Source of the DNA: Mycolicibacterium tokaiense
GTDB lineage: Bacteria; Actinomycetota; Actinomycetes; Mycobacteriales; Mycobacteriaceae
NCBI RefSeq assembly: GCF_010725885.1
Contig: NZ_AP022600.1
Coordinates: 2,418,001 to 2,482,000, forward strand
Reading direction: 5' to 3'
Length of the DNA: 64,000 nt
Of this stretch, positions 1-9,764 are shown piece by piece; the first letter of the stretch is position 1; every line of letters starts with the position of its first letter. The translations under genes and the position numbers were made by a program. Below the pieces are notes generated by a model that did not search any database, had not been told where the DNA came from, and saw only the letters and a program-made list of their open reading frames with translations.

Positions 1-618
1 CTACCGGCCGTGCAGCGCGATCTGCAGCAGACGGCGCAGGTGGCCGACATCTACGCCGATGCGGCACCGGACCTGGTGACGGTGCTCAACAACGTGCCCA
101 CCCTGAGCCAGACCATCGTGGACCAGCAGGACAACCTCAACGCCACCCTGCTGGCCGCAACCGGGCTGGCCAACAACGGTTTCGACACCCTGGCGCCGGC
201 GGCCGAGGACTACATCGCCGCCATCAACCGCGCCCGCGCCCCGCTGAAGGTCGTCGGCGAGTACTCACCGATCATCGGGTGCGTACTCAAAGGCACCGGC
301 GAGGCCGTCGACAAGTTCGCCCCGGTGCTCGGCGGCACCCGGCCGGGGCTGTTCGTCTCGTCGAACTTCCTGCCCGGCGCTCCGGCCTACACCTACCCCG
401 AGAGCCTGCCGGTCGTGAACGCCTCCGGCGGACCCAACTGCCGCGGCCTGCCGAACATGCCGAACAAGCAGGTCGGTGGCACCTGGTACCGCTCGCCGTT
501 CCTGGTGACCGACAACGCCTACGTGCCCTACCAGCCCAACACCGAGCTGCAGTTCGACGCTCCGTCCACCCTGCAGTTCCTGTTCAACGGCGCCTTTGCG
601 GAAGGCGACGACTACTGA
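1..618 (+). CDS. mce4A: Mce4A, C-terminal part (cut by window start)
   Basis: The reading frame is open from base 1 and ends at TGA 616-618, giving about 205 residues of the C-terminal half of an Mce-family protein. The N-terminal membrane anchor and MCE domain lie outside the window. The visible part is the helical and C-terminal region, with a PxxxxD-like helical stretch and a Cys-containing end region. Its stop overlaps the ATG of mce4B by one base. Assignment to position A comes from the order: five more mce genes follow, the fifth a lipoprotein and the last with a Pro-rich tail, exactly as in mce4A-F. In mycobacteria the Mce4 complex imports cholesterol together with YrbE permeases and MceG. 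The first start-like codon (GTG at 10) is internal and is not the real start. Confidence 0.85.
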   Translation, partial: LPAVQRDLQQTAQVADIYADAAPDLVTVLNNVPTLSQTIVDQQDNLNATLLAATGLANNGFDTLAPAAEDYIAAINRARAPLKVVGEYSPIIGCVLKGTGEAVDKFAPVLGGTRPGLFVSSNFLPGAPAYTYPESLPVVNASGGPNCRGLPNMPNKQVGGTWYRSPFLVTDNAYVPYQPNTELQFDAPSTLQFLFNGAFAEGDDY

Positions 619-1655
619 TGGAATCGCGCGGTACGACAGTCAAAGTCGGTGTGTTCACCGTGGTGATGCTGCTGGTGGCAGCGGGCCTGGTGGTGGTCTT
701 CGGGGAGTTCCGCTTCTCCTCCGGCAACACCTTCCACGCCAACTTCAGCAATGCCGCCCGGCTCAAGGCCGGCCAGGACGTCCGCATCGCCGGGGTGCCC
801 GTGGGCTCTGTGCAGGCGGTGTCGCTGAACCCCGACAACACCGTCGACGTCGCCTTCGACGTCAACGACCGCTACCAGCTCTACACTTCGACCCGCGCGG
901 CGATCCGCTACGAGAACCTGGTGGGCGACCGGTACCTGGAGATCACCTCAGGCCCCGGTGAACTGCGCAAGCTGCCCGCCGGCGCCACCATCCCGCAGGA
1001 GAACACCGACCCCGCACTCGATCTCGACGCCCTGCTGGGTGGTCTGCGCCCCGTGCTCAAAGGGCTCGACGGCAGCAAGATCAACGAGATCAGCAATGCA
1101 GTGATCGAACTGTTGCAGGGCCAGGGCGGCGCGCTGCAGCAGTTGCTGTCGAACACCAGCACCTTCACCACCGACCTGGCGGCCCGCGATCAGCTCATCG
1201 GCGACGTGGTGAACAACCTCAACACCGTGCTGGGCACCGTCGACGCCAAGAGTGCCGAATTCGATGCCAGCGTCGACCAACTGCAGCAGCTGATCACCGG
1301 GCTGGCGCAAGGTCGCGACCCCATCGCCGGGGCCATCGGTCCGCTGTCGTCGGCCTCGACCGACCTGACGCAGATGCTGGAGAGTGGGCGCCGTCCGCTG
1401 CAGGGCGTGCTGGAGAACCTGCGTCCGCTGGCCGGCGAGATGGACCGGCGCAAGGCGGAGATCAACGAGGTCATCGAACCGCTGGCCGAGAACTACCTGC
1501 GGCTCAACGCTCTCGGCGCCTACGGCTCGTTCTTCAACATCTACTACTGCTCCATCCGGATGAAGATCAACGGTCCGGCCGGCAGCGACATCCTGATCCC
1601 GTTCGGCGGACCGCCGGACCCGTCCAAGGGGAGGTGCGCTCCTGTCCCAGAGTGA
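618..1655 (+). CDS. mce4B: Mce4B, sterol importer subunit
   Basis: This 345-residue protein has an N-terminal membrane anchor (about residues 8-28) followed by an MCE domain (about 35-115, with the motif RIAGVPVGSV) and a long helical region. The C-terminal block has NGPAGSDILIPFGG and ends near a Cys. Its length and sequence pattern match Mce4B of the cholesterol import complex, which forms a periplasm-spanning tube with the other Mce proteins. ATG 618 overlaps the mce4A stop (TGATG), so translation is probably coupled. A strong Shine-Dalgarno sequence (GGGGAGG, 1628-1634) near its 3' end serves the next gene, mce4C. Confidence 0.9.
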   Translation: MESRGTTVKVGVFTVVMLLVAAGLVVVFGEFRFSSGNTFHANFSNAARLKAGQDVRIAGVPVGSVQAVSLNPDNTVDVAFDVNDRYQLYTSTRAAIRYENLVGDRYLEITSGPGELRKLPAGATIPQENTDPALDLDALLGGLRPVLKGLDGSKINEISNAVIELLQGQGGALQQLLSNTSTFTTDLAARDQLIGDVVNNLNTVLGTVDAKSAEFDASVDQLQQLITGLAQGRDPIAGAIGPLSSASTDLTQMLESGRRPLQGVLENLRPLAGEMDRRKAEINEVIEPLAENYLRLNALGAYGSFFNIYYCSIRMKINGPAGSDILIPFGGPPDPSKGRCAPVPE

Positions 1656-2703
1656 CGACGGACGCAACCCCGTCCGCACAGGAATCTTCGGCATCGTCCT
1701 GGTGGCATGCCTGGTGCTGGTGTCCTTCGGGTATACCGGGCTGCCCTTCTGGCCGCAGGGCAAGAAGTACGACGCCTTCTTCACCGACGCCGGGGGCATC
1801 ACCCCCGGCAACGACGTCAACGTCTCCGGCATCAAGGTCGGTCAGGTGCAGTCCGTCGGGCTGGCCGGCACCGCCGCGCGGGTGACGTTCACCGTGGACC
1901 GCGACATCGCCGTCGGTGACCAGACATTGGTGGCCATCAAGACCGACACCGTGCTGGGCCAGAAGTCCCTGGACGTCACGCCGGCCGGTGGCGGTGCCTC
2001 GAGCACCATCCCGCTGGGGCGCACCACCACGCCGTACACCCTGGCCACCGCGCTGCAGGATCTCGGCGGCAACACCAAAGCTCTGGACAAGCCGAAATTC
2101 GAACAGGCCCTGGGCATCCTGACCGACACGCTGCGCGACGCCACCCCGGAGCTGCGTGGCGCGCTGGACGGGGTCACCTCGTTGTCGCGCAGCCTCAACG
2201 CGCGTGACGAGGCACTCGGACAGCTGCTGTCGCGCGCGCAGACGGTCACCGCGTCGCTGTCGCGCCGGGCCGATCAGGTCAACAAACTGATCGTCGACGG
2301 CAACCAGCTGTTCGCCGCGCTCGACGAACGCCGACAGGCGCTCAACACCCTGATCGCCGGTATCGACGACGTGTCACAACAGATCTCGGGGTTCGTCGCC
2401 GACAACCGTGAACAGTTCGGTCCCACGCTGACCAACCTCAACCTGGTGCTGGACAATCTCCTCGAGCGCCGCGATCACATCAGTGAGGCCCTGCGCCGTC
2501 TCCCGCCGTATGCCACCGCGCTCGGTGAGGTGGTGGGTTCGACCTCCGGGTTCCAGATCAACCTGTACGGTCTGCCGCCGGCCACCATCTCGGAAGTGTT
2601 GTTGGACACCTACTTCCAGCCGGGCAAGCTGCCCGACAGCCTGTCGGACTACCTGAAGGGCCTGATCGCCGAACGTCTCATCATCAGGCCGAAGTCGCCA
2701 TGA
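1642..2703 (+). CDS. mce4C: Mce4C, sterol importer subunit with probable CTG start
   Basis: This Mce-family protein has an N-terminal transmembrane anchor (GIFGIVLVACLVLVSFG), then an MCE domain with GNDVNVSGIKVGQVQSVGL, and a C-terminus ending RPKSP, as I recall for Mce4C. The start is unusual. The frame is open from just after TGA 1594-1596 but has no ATG, GTG or TTG until GTG 1702, which would cut the membrane anchor in half. CTG 1642 lies 7 bases after GGGGAGG (1628-1634) and restores the conserved juxtamembrane sequence RTGIFG, giving 353 residues. I therefore propose CTG 1642, overlapping mce4B by 14 bases. With GTG 1702 the product would be 333 residues. A sequencing error is the alternative explanation. 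Confidence 0.85.
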   Translation: MSQSDDGRNPVRTGIFGIVLVACLVLVSFGYTGLPFWPQGKKYDAFFTDAGGITPGNDVNVSGIKVGQVQSVGLAGTAARVTFTVDRDIAVGDQTLVAIKTDTVLGQKSLDVTPAGGGASSTIPLGRTTTPYTLATALQDLGGNTKALDKPKFEQALGILTDTLRDATPELRGALDGVTSLSRSLNARDEALGQLLSRAQTVTASLSRRADQVNKLIVDGNQLFAALDERRQALNTLIAGIDDVSQQISGFVADNREQFGPTLTNLNLVLDNLLERRDHISEALRRLPPYATALGEVVGSTSGFQINLYGLPPATISEVLLDTYFQPGKLPDSLSDYLKGLIAERLIIRPKSP

Positions 2704-4154
2704 CGCGCAACAGGGGAGCACTCGTCGCAGTGGCCGTCGTCCTGGTGCTGGCACTGGGGATCGGTCTGTACCTGGTGTGGCCGGGCCGCACCACCCACAA
2801 GGTGGTCGCGCTGTTCTCATCGGCGGTCGGGCTCTATCCCGGCGACGACGTCCGGGTGGTCGGAGTGCCGGTGGGCACCATCGACTCGATCGAACCCACC
2901 GCCTCCGACGTCAAGATCACCATGTCGATCGACGACGGTGTGCAGCTGCCCGCCGACGCGCGGGCCATCATCGTGGCGCCGAACCTGGTGTCGGCGCGGT
3001 TCATCCAGCTGACACCGGCCTACGACACCTCCACCGGCGCACCCACCCTGGCCGACGGTGCCACCATCGGCATCGACCGCACGGGCGTGCCGGTGGAATG
3101 GGACGACGTCAAGACCGAACTGACCAAGCTCTCGCAGACGCTCGGGCCGCAGAACGGCGGGCTGCAGGGACCGTTGAGCGAGTTCGTGGACCAGGCGGCC
3201 AGCACGTTCGACGGCAACGGCGACTCGTTCCGCAATGCGCTACGCGAATTGTCCCAGACCGCAGGCAGACTCGGTGATTCCAGCACCGACCTGTTCGGCA
3301 CGATCAAGAACCTGCAGGTGCTGGTGAATGCGCTGTCGCAGAGCAACGAGCAGATCGTGCAGTTCTCCAACCACGTGGCGTCGGTGTCGCAGGTGCTGGC
3401 CGACAGCACCCAGGGTCTCGACGCCACCCTGGGCACGCTGAACACCGCCCTGGCCGATGTCCGCGAGTTCATCGGGGAGAACAACCAGACCCTGATCGAC
3501 TCGGTGAACAAGCTGACCGACTTCACCAACATCCTGACCGAGCACAGCGATGACATCGAGCAGGTCCTGCACGTCACGCCCAACGGCCTGGCCAACTTCT
3601 ACAACATCTACAACCCGGCTCAGGGCACCGTCGGCGGAGCGCTGTCGCTGCCCAACTTCGCCAACCCGGTGCAGTTCATCTGCGGCGGCACTTTCGACAC
3701 CGGTGCCAACCCGGACAACTACAAGCGCGCCGAGATCTGCCGCCAGCGCATGGGTCCGGTGCTGCGCCGCATCACCATGAACTTCCCGCCGCTGCTGTTC
3801 CACCCGATCAACAGCATCACCGCCTACAAGGGACAGATCATCTACGACACCCCGGCCACCGAGGCCAAGGCCCAGACGCCGGTGCCGTACCTACAGTGGC
3901 AGCCCGCACCGGGGGTCACGCCCCCGTCCATTCCGCCGGGAGCCACGCTGGGCGACATGGTGCTGCCCCCGCCCGCCGTCGAAGGCCAGATCTCACCCGG
4001 GCCGCCCCACATCGTCGGCAGCGGGCCGCCGCCGGGACCGCCGGTGTCCCCGGACGCACCCGGGGTGCTCGCCCCGCCGCCGCCCGGTACGCCGTCGCTG
4101 CCGCCACCGCCGTGGCCGGTGCCGCCACCGCTGCCGGCAGGGACGGGAGGGTGA
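2700..4154 (+). CDS. mce4D: Mce4D, sterol importer subunit with Pro-rich tail
   Basis: The 484-residue protein has an N-terminal transmembrane helix (about residues 8-27), an MCE domain containing GLYPGDDVRVVGVPVG, a long helical segment, and a proline/glycine-rich C-terminal tail of roughly 90 residues. The last feature is typical of Mce D and F subunits and probably projects into the outer cell envelope. ATG 2700 overlaps the mce4C stop (ATGA), and its own stop overlaps the start of lprN, so the operon is tightly coupled. Assignment to Mce4D rests on operon position and remembered family sequence. Confidence 0.88.
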   Translation: MTRNRGALVAVAVVLVLALGIGLYLVWPGRTTHKVVALFSSAVGLYPGDDVRVVGVPVGTIDSIEPTASDVKITMSIDDGVQLPADARAIIVAPNLVSARFIQLTPAYDTSTGAPTLADGATIGIDRTGVPVEWDDVKTELTKLSQTLGPQNGGLQGPLSEFVDQAASTFDGNGDSFRNALRELSQTAGRLGDSSTDLFGTIKNLQVLVNALSQSNEQIVQFSNHVASVSQVLADSTQGLDATLGTLNTALADVREFIGENNQTLIDSVNKLTDFTNILTEHSDDIEQVLHVTPNGLANFYNIYNPAQGTVGGALSLPNFANPVQFICGGTFDTGANPDNYKRAEICRQRMGPVLRRITMNFPPLLFHPINSITAYKGQIIYDTPATEAKAQTPVPYLQWQPAPGVTPPSIPPGATLGDMVLPPPAVEGQISPGPPHIVGSGPPPGPPVSPDAPGVLAPPPPGTPSLPPPPWPVPPPLPAGTGG

Positions 4155-5329
4155 TGGTGAAGCACAGGCTGTTCCAGGCCACCGCACTCGGGACCGGCAT
4201 CGTGATGCTCTCGGGCTGCTCGTTCGGCGGGCTCAACTCGCTGGACATGCCGGGCACCCGCGGGCACGGCTCCGGCTCCTACACCGTGACGGTGGAGTTG
4301 CCGGATGTCGCCACCCTGCCGCAGAACTCGCCGGTGATGGTGGACGACGTGACCGTCGGCAGTGTCTCCGGGATCGATGCCATGCAACGTGCCGACGGCA
4401 CGTTCTACGCGGCGGTGACGCTGTCGTTGGACTCGAATGTCGACCTGCCGGACAACGCCACCGCCCGGGTGGCCCAGACGTCGCTGCTGGGCAGCCAGCA
4501 CATCGAACTGGTGCCGCCTGCGGCCGATGCGTCGGCGGCGCGCCTGCGGCAGGGCTCCCACATCCCGGAAGCCAGAGCGGGACGCTACCCGACCACCGAA
4601 GAGGTGCTCGCCTCTCTCGGTGTCGTGGTGAACAAGGGTAATCTCGGTGCACTGCAGGACATCACCGAAGAGCTCTACGCCTCGGTGGCCGGCCGCGCCG
4701 GGCAGTTCGCCGACCTGATGCCCCGGCTGGCCGAGCTCACCGACTCGCTGAACCGCCAGACCGCCGACATCATCGCCGCGGCGGAGGGCCTGAACCGGTT
4801 CGCCGGGATCCTGGCCCAGAACACCGACGCGCTGGGGCGCGCGCTGGACAGCCTGCCCGAGGCGCTGACCGTGTTGAACAACAACAGGTCCAACATCGTG
4901 GACACCTTCGCCGCACTGCAGAACTTCGCGGGCGTGGCCGCCGACATCCTGGCCAAGACCAAGGTGGACTTCGCCGAGGACCTCAAGGACTTCTACCCGG
5001 CGATCAAGGCGCTCAACGACAATGCCGACTACTTCATCAAGGACCTGGCGTTCCTGCCGACGTTCCCCTTCCACTACAAGTACCTGCGGCAGGCGGTGCG
5101 TGGTGACTACCTCAACGTGTTCGTGACGTTCGACCTCACGCTGCGCCGACTCGGCGAATCGATTTTCACCACGTCCGGGTTGGACCCGAACATGAAGCAC
5201 ATGGCTGAGGTGCTCACCCCGCCGGACTTCCTGACCGGCGCCATGGCCAACCTGTCCGGCCAGGCCGCGGATCCGTTCCAGATCCCGGCGGGGACGGCGA
5301 CCCAGCACGGTGACGGAGGTGGCGGCTGA
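4154..5329 (+). CDS. lprN: Mce4E-type lipoprotein LprN
   Basis: This 391-residue Mce-family lipoprotein begins with a basic n-region and hydrophobic core, then the lipobox LSGC with the lipidated Cys at residue 22. The MCE domain follows at about residues 45-120 and a helical region after it. The fifth Mce protein of each operon is normally a lipoprotein, so this is the E position (LprN in M. tuberculosis mce4). ATG 4154 shares a base with the mce4D stop, while GTG codons at 4151 and 4157 are alternatives. A GGGAGG at 4145-4150 sits very close to ATG 4154 and 6 bases from GTG 4157, so the exact start is open within two codons. Confidence 0.9.
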   Translation: MVKHRLFQATALGTGIVMLSGCSFGGLNSLDMPGTRGHGSGSYTVTVELPDVATLPQNSPVMVDDVTVGSVSGIDAMQRADGTFYAAVTLSLDSNVDLPDNATARVAQTSLLGSQHIELVPPAADASAARLRQGSHIPEARAGRYPTTEEVLASLGVVVNKGNLGALQDITEELYASVAGRAGQFADLMPRLAELTDSLNRQTADIIAAAEGLNRFAGILAQNTDALGRALDSLPEALTVLNNNRSNIVDTFAALQNFAGVAADILAKTKVDFAEDLKDFYPAIKALNDNADYFIKDLAFLPTFPFHYKYLRQAVRGDYLNVFVTFDLTLRRLGESIFTTSGLDPNMKHMAEVLTPPDFLTGAMANLSGQAADPFQIPAGTATQHGDGGGG

Positions 5330-7026
5330 TGCTCGATCGACTTGCCCGCATCCAGTTGACGATCTTCGCGATCGTCACCGTGCTGACCGTCGGCGCCATC
5401 GCGATCTTCTATCTGCACGTCCCGGCCAAGGTGGGCATCGGTTCCTACAACATCGACGCCAACTTCGCCGCCGGTGGCGGTATCTACGAGAACGCCAACG
5501 TCACCTACCGCGGGGTCACCATCGGGCGGGTGGAGTCCGTCGGGCTCACCCCCGACGGGGTGGTGGCCAACATGCGGCTCAACAGCAACACCCCCGTCCC
5601 GGACAACGTGACGGCCACGGTGAAGAGCGTCTCGGCGGTCGGCGAGCAGTACATCGACCTGGTGCCGCCGCAGGACCCGTCGACCCAGATGCTGGCGGGC
5701 GGCGCCTCGATCGGCCAGGATCGCACTGCCATCGGCCAGGACATCGCCAGCATGCTCGCCGAGGCCGACCGGCTGGTTAGCAGTATCGACAACAGCCGGC
5801 TGCAGGACCTGCTGCGCGAGACCTTCAACGCGTTCAACGGCTCCGGACCGGAACTCGCGCGGTTGATCCAGTCGTCTCGGCTGCTGATCGACGAGGCCAA
5901 CAACAGCTACGGCCAGACGTCGGCGCTGATCGACCAGGCCGGACCGTTCCTGGACGCCCAGATCCGCAGCGGTGACGACATCAAGTCGTTGGCCGACGGG
6001 CTGGCCCGGCTCACCACCCAGGTCACCCAGGCCGACCCCCAGGTGCGCCAGCTGCTGCAGACCGCCCCCGGCGCGGCCGATGTCGCCTCCACCGCGTTCA
6101 GCGGAATCCGGCCCAGTTTCCCGGTGTTGGCGGCCAACCTGGCCAACCTCGGCCGGATCGGCGTGATCTACCACAAGTCACTGGAACAGGCGTTCGTGAT
6201 CTTCCCGGCCCTGATGGCCGCGCTGCTGACCGTCGGCGGCGGCAGCCCGGTGGACGAGGGTGGCAAGCTCGACTTCAAGCTCGCCCTGGGAGATCCGCCC
6301 ACCTGCAACGTCGGTTTCATCCCCGCCACCGAGATCCGTTCACCGGGTGACGAGACCGTGCGCGATCTGCCGACCGACCTGTACTGCAAGGCGGCGCAGA
6401 ACGATCCCGCCGTCGTACGTGGGGCCCGTAACTATCCCTGCATGGAGTTCCCGGGCAAGCGGGCGCCCACGGTGCAGCTGTGCCGCGACCCGAAGGGCTT
6501 CGTGCCGATCGGCAGCAACCCGTGGCGCGGGCCTCCCATCCCGTACGGCACCCCCGTCGAGGACGGCCGCAACCTGCTGCCGCCCAACAAGTTCCCGCTG
6601 ACCCCACCGGGGGCCGACTACGATCCGGGCGACCCGGTGGTGCAGCTGCCGCCCGGGGTGCAACCGGGCCCGGGTCCGGCTCCCAATGCGCCGTTCCCGC
6701 TGCCGGTGCCGCCCAACAACAACGCACCGCCCCCGCCGTGGCCGTTCTTCGCGCCGCCGGATCAGATCGTGCCGCCGTACGGTCGGCCTGCGCCGCCGCC
6801 CCCGCCGGGTGCACCCGCTCCGCCGCCGGCTCCGGCGCCGCCTGCGGGTCCGCTGCCTGCCGAGGCTCCGATGCCGATGGCCGACGGCCCGGCGTACGCT
6901 ACCTACGACCAGGACGGAACGTTCATCGATCCGGCAGGTGGCACCGGCGTGTACGCTGCGGGCGACTCCAAGCACACACCTGCCGAGAATTGGGTAGATC
7001 TCATGCTCGATCCGAGACCGGCTTGA
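5329..7026 (+). CDS. mce4F: Mce4F, sterol importer subunit with long Pro-rich tail
   Basis: This 565-residue Mce protein has an N-terminal transmembrane helix (about residues 8-28) and an MCE domain with NVTYRGVTIGRVESVGL. A conserved block containing YCKAAQNDPAVVRGARNYPC and FPGKRAPTVQLCRDP matches what I recall of Mce4F. The last about 130 residues are proline-rich. ATG 5329 overlaps the lprN stop (TGATG). F subunits terminate the six-Mce hexameric tube. The Cys residues in the conserved block may form a disulfide in the periplasm. Identity as Mce4 rather than Mce1-3 rests mainly on this block and on the downstream otsA. Confidence 0.92.
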   Translation: MLDRLARIQLTIFAIVTVLTVGAIAIFYLHVPAKVGIGSYNIDANFAAGGGIYENANVTYRGVTIGRVESVGLTPDGVVANMRLNSNTPVPDNVTATVKSVSAVGEQYIDLVPPQDPSTQMLAGGASIGQDRTAIGQDIASMLAEADRLVSSIDNSRLQDLLRETFNAFNGSGPELARLIQSSRLLIDEANNSYGQTSALIDQAGPFLDAQIRSGDDIKSLADGLARLTTQVTQADPQVRQLLQTAPGAADVASTAFSGIRPSFPVLAANLANLGRIGVIYHKSLEQAFVIFPALMAALLTVGGGSPVDEGGKLDFKLALGDPPTCNVGFIPATEIRSPGDETVRDLPTDLYCKAAQNDPAVVRGARNYPCMEFPGKRAPTVQLCRDPKGFVPIGSNPWRGPPIPYGTPVEDGRNLLPPNKFPLTPPGADYDPGDPVVQLPPGVQPGPGPAPNAPFPLPVPPNNNAPPPPWPFFAPPDQIVPPYGRPAPPPPPGAPAPPPAPAPPAGPLPAEAPMPMADGPAYATYDQDGTFIDPAGGTGVYAAGDSKHTPAENWVDLMLDPRPA

Positions 7027-7727
7027 TGACTGAAGCCGAATCGAAGGACACAGCCGAACAACAGCAGCGGAAACCGGTGCGGCGCCGCGCGTCTCGCGCG
7101 GCCGGCCCGGTGGGAGACGCCGCGGCCACGGCAGTCACCGCCGTGGTCGACAGCGCCCCCGCACCGGTGAGCGCGCCCGCGCGGCCACTGGGCCCGCCGC
7201 CGCGGCGCCGGCCCAACCAGGCCCGCGTGGCGCTGGCCGCCGGGGCGGTGGCGGTGGTGTTGATCGTCGCGCTGACCACCGTCGTGCTGGTGCTTGCGGG
7301 GCAGAAGCGGGACGCCCAGGCTCTGGCCGAACGGGACCAGCGTTTCGTCGACACCGCCACCCAGACGGTGGTGAACATGTTCACCTACACCCCGGACACC
7401 GTGGACGAGAGCGTGAACCGCTTTGTCGACGGCATCAGCGGCCCGCTGCGCGACATGATGAGCCAGGAGAACAACGTCGACAACCTCAAGGCCCTGTTCC
7501 GTGATACCAACGCCAGCTCCGAGGCTGTGGTCAGCGGGAAGGCGCTCGAAGAGATCGACCCGGACACCGACAACGCGTCGGTGCTGGTGGCGGTACGGGT
7601 GACGGTCACCGACATCGACGGGGTGAACAAGCCGTCCCAGGCCTACCGAATGCGCGTCATCGTGCACGAGGACGACAACGGCCGGATGACCGGATACGAC
7701 CTGAAGTACCCGGACGGAGGCAACTGA
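7026..7727 (+). CDS. Mce-associated membrane protein (Rv3493c-like)
   Basis: The 233-residue protein has a basic, Ala/Pro-rich cytoplasmic N-terminus (about 65 residues with RRR clusters), one transmembrane helix (about 70-92, LAAGAVAVVLIVALTTVVLV), and an extracytoplasmic domain of about 140 residues. This is the layout of Mas (Mce-associated) proteins, which are structurally related to VirB8/NTF2 folds and stabilise Mce complexes. The start ATG 7026 overlaps the mce4F stop and the stop overlaps the next gene, so it is the seventh visible gene of the operon. The equivalent in M. tuberculosis is Rv3493c, by position. Confidence 0.85.
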   Translation: MTEAESKDTAEQQQRKPVRRRASRAAGPVGDAAATAVTAVVDSAPAPVSAPARPLGPPPRRRPNQARVALAAGAVAVVLIVALTTVVLVLAGQKRDAQALAERDQRFVDTATQTVVNMFTYTPDTVDESVNRFVDGISGPLRDMMSQENNVDNLKALFRDTNASSEAVVSGKALEEIDPDTDNASVLVAVRVTVTDIDGVNKPSQAYRMRVIVHEDDNGRMTGYDLKYPDGGN

Positions 7728-8221
7728 TGCGGCGCAGGGCGACCTGGCTTTTCGCGGCGGTGGCGGTCCTGGTGTCGGCCGGAATCGTGGCACTGTCGGC
7801 CATGGGCGGGGCGCTGTACTGGGACCGGGTGCAGAACACCGCGCAGCAGAGCACCCGCGCTGCGCTGGGTCCGCTTGCCGAAGAACAGATCCCGAAGGTG
7901 TTCGGCTACGACTACCAAACCGTCGAAGGCAGCCTCACCGACGCCTACAACCTGCTGACGCCGGACTACCGGCGCGAATTCCAGGCCAGGGCCACCGAGC
8001 AGATCATCCCCGAGGCCAGGGAACGGCAGGTGGTCAGCCAGGCCAGTGTCGTCGGCGTCGGAGTGCTGGACGCGCAACGGGATTCGGGTTCGGTCATGGT
8101 GTACATGAACCGCACGGTCACCGACAAGTCCAAAGAACCGTTGTATGACGGCAGCAGACTCAAAGTCGACTATCAGAAGGTCGACGGCAAGTGGCTGATC
8201 AGTTACATCACGCCGATCTGA
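7727..8221 (+). CDS. Mce-associated membrane protein (Rv3492c-like)
   Basis: This 164-residue protein has an N-terminal transmembrane helix (about residues 7-28) and an extracytoplasmic NTF2/VirB8-like domain. Its final strands read KVDYQKVDGKWLISYITPI, a common ending for Mas proteins. It is the last gene of the mce4 operon, with ATG overlapping the preceding stop (TGATG). Only 7 bases separate its stop from the convergent otsA stop, so no room exists for the Rv3491-like gene that I recall sitting here in M. tuberculosis. No clear rho-independent terminator is visible between them. Confidence 0.85.
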   Translation: MRRRATWLFAAVAVLVSAGIVALSAMGGALYWDRVQNTAQQSTRAALGPLAEEQIPKVFGYDYQTVEGSLTDAYNLLTPDYRREFQARATEQIIPEARERQVVSQASVVGVGVLDAQRDSGSVMVYMNRTVTDKSKEPLYDGSRLKVDYQKVDGKWLISYITPI

Positions 8222-8228
8222 CGAGCGG

Positions 8229-9764
8229 TCACATCCTGTCGCCCTGCTCGGTGTTCACCAGCGCCGCGGTGTCGGCGTCGCCCTTGTCGGCCAGGGCGTC
8301 CAGGAACGCCCGCGCCCAGCGGTCGACGTCGTGGGCCAGCACCTGACGGCGCAGCGCGCGCATCCGGCGTCTGCCGTCCTCGGGGTCCTGGCTCAGTGCG
8401 GTCTCGATGGCGTCCTTGACGCCGTTGAGGTCATGCGGGTTCACCAGGTAGGCCTGACGTAATTCGGCTGCAGCGCCGGTGAATTCGCTGAGTACCAGCG
8501 CTCCGCCCAGATCGCTGCGGCAGGCGACGTACTCCTTGGCCACCAGGTTCATCCCGTCGCGCAGCGGCGTGACGAGCATGACGTCGGCGGCGACGAAGAA
8601 CGCGATCAGGTCGTCGCGGGGAACGGGCCGGTGGATGTACTGCACCACCGGGTGGCCCACTTCGCCGAACTCGCCGTTGATGTGCCCGACCTGCCGTTCG
8701 ATGTCGTCGCGCAGCAGCCGGTAGCTCTCCACCCGTTCCCGGCTGGGGGTGGCCAGCTGGATGAACACCACGTTCTCGCGGTCGGCCCGGCCTTCTTCGA
8801 GCAGTTCGGTGAACGCCTCGAGCCGGACGTCGATGCCCTTGGTGTAGTCGAGCCGGTCGACCCCCAACATGATCTTCTTCGGGTTGCCGAGTTCGGCACG
8901 CAGTTCGCGGGCCCGCTTGCGGATGTCGCGGTGGCGGGCCTTCTGATCGAGCTCGTCGGAGTCGATGGAGATGGGGAAGGCCCCGACCTTGACGTTGCGG
9001 AAGCCCACCTGGACCTGGCCGAAGCGGGAGCGCACCCCGACCGTTCCGCGGGAGGTGTTGGCGCCGATGAGGCGCCGCGACAGGATCATGAAGTTCTGCG
9101 CACCGCCGGGGAGGTGGAAGCCCACCAGATCGGCGCCCAGAAGGCCCTCGGTGATCTCGGTGCGCCACGGCATCTGCATGAACAGCTCGACCGGCGGGAA
9201 CGGGATGTGCAGGAAGAACCCGATGGTCAGGTCCGGCCGCAACATGCGCAGCATCTTCGGGACCAGCTGCAGTTGGTAGTCCTGGACCCAGACCGTCGCG
9301 CCGCGGGCGGCCACGCGGGCGGTGGCCTCGGCGAAGCGGCGGTTGACGTCGACGTAGCGGTCCCACCACTTGCGGTGATAGGTGGGCTTGACGATCACGT
9401 CGTGATACAGGGGCCACAGGGTGGCGTTGGAGAAGCCTTCGTAGTACTCGGCGACGTCGTCTGCGGACAGCCGCACGGGGTAGAGCAACAGGTCGTCGTC
9501 GACGATCGGCTCGCTGTGGTCGACGTCGTCGACCGAACCGGCTTCGTCGTCCTCCTCGGCGATGATGCCCGGCCACCCGATCCACGCGCCCTTGCGCTTG
9601 CGCAGCAGGGGCTCGAGTGCGGTGACCAGACCGCCCGGGCTGCGCTTCCAGGTGGTGGAGCCGTCGGGCAGTTTGACCTTGTCGACAGGCAGTCGGTTGG
9701 CGACGACGACGAAGTCGGAGTCGCCCACCGGCTGATCGGTGGCCTGGGACTCCCCAGCCGTCAT
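8229..9764 (-). CDS. otsA: Trehalose-6-phosphate synthase (GT20)
   Basis: This 511-residue enzyme transfers glucose from a nucleotide sugar to glucose-6-phosphate, giving trehalose-6-phosphate in the cytoplasm. It has the family's N-terminal VVVANRLPV and SPGGLVTAL motifs, [22 protein letters not shown], and the sugar-nucleotide binding region [14 protein letters not shown] near the C-terminus. Length is close to the family norm (about 500). ATG 9764 abuts the TAG of an upstream 54-residue ORF, so the two are probably co-translated from one promoter. The mce4-otsA neighbourhood is conserved in mycobacteria. Confidence 0.96.
   Translation of the reverse strand: MTAGESQATDQPVGDSDFVVVANRLPVDKVKLPDGSTTWKRSPGGLVTALEPLLRKRKGAWIGWPGIIAEEDDEAGSVDDVDHSEPIVDDDLLLYPVRLSADDVAEYYEGFSNATLWPLYHDVIVKPTYHRKWWDRYVDVNRRFAEATARVAARGATVWVQDYQLQLVPKMLRMLRPDLTIGFFLHIPFPPVELFMQMPWRTEITEGLLGADLVGFHLPGGAQNFMILSRRLIGANTSRGTVGVRSRFGQVQVGFRNVKVGAFPISIDSDELDQKARHRDIRKRARELRAELGNPKKIMLGVDRLDYTKGIDVRLEAFTELLEEGRADRENVVFIQLATPSRERVESYRLLRDDIERQVGHINGEFGEVGHPVVQYIHRPVPRDDLIAFFVAADVMLVTPLRDGMNLVAKEYVACRSDLGGALVLSEFTGAAAELRQAYLVNPHDLNGVKDAIETALSQDPEDGRRRMRALRRQVLAHDVDRWARAFLDALADKGDADTAALVNTEQGDRM

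Noticed and set aside
1634..1885. Possible frameshifted start of mce4C at GTG 1634
   Set aside because: It is in a different frame from the Mce domain and stops at 1885. The CTG 1642 explanation needs no frameshift.
3842..5308. 488-codon open frame on the minus strand across mce4D, lprN and the start of mce4F
   Set aside because: It is a GC-driven shadow. The plus-strand frames have full Mce domain motifs and overlapping starts, while this product is a low-complexity Arg/Gly/Val/Gln string with no domain.
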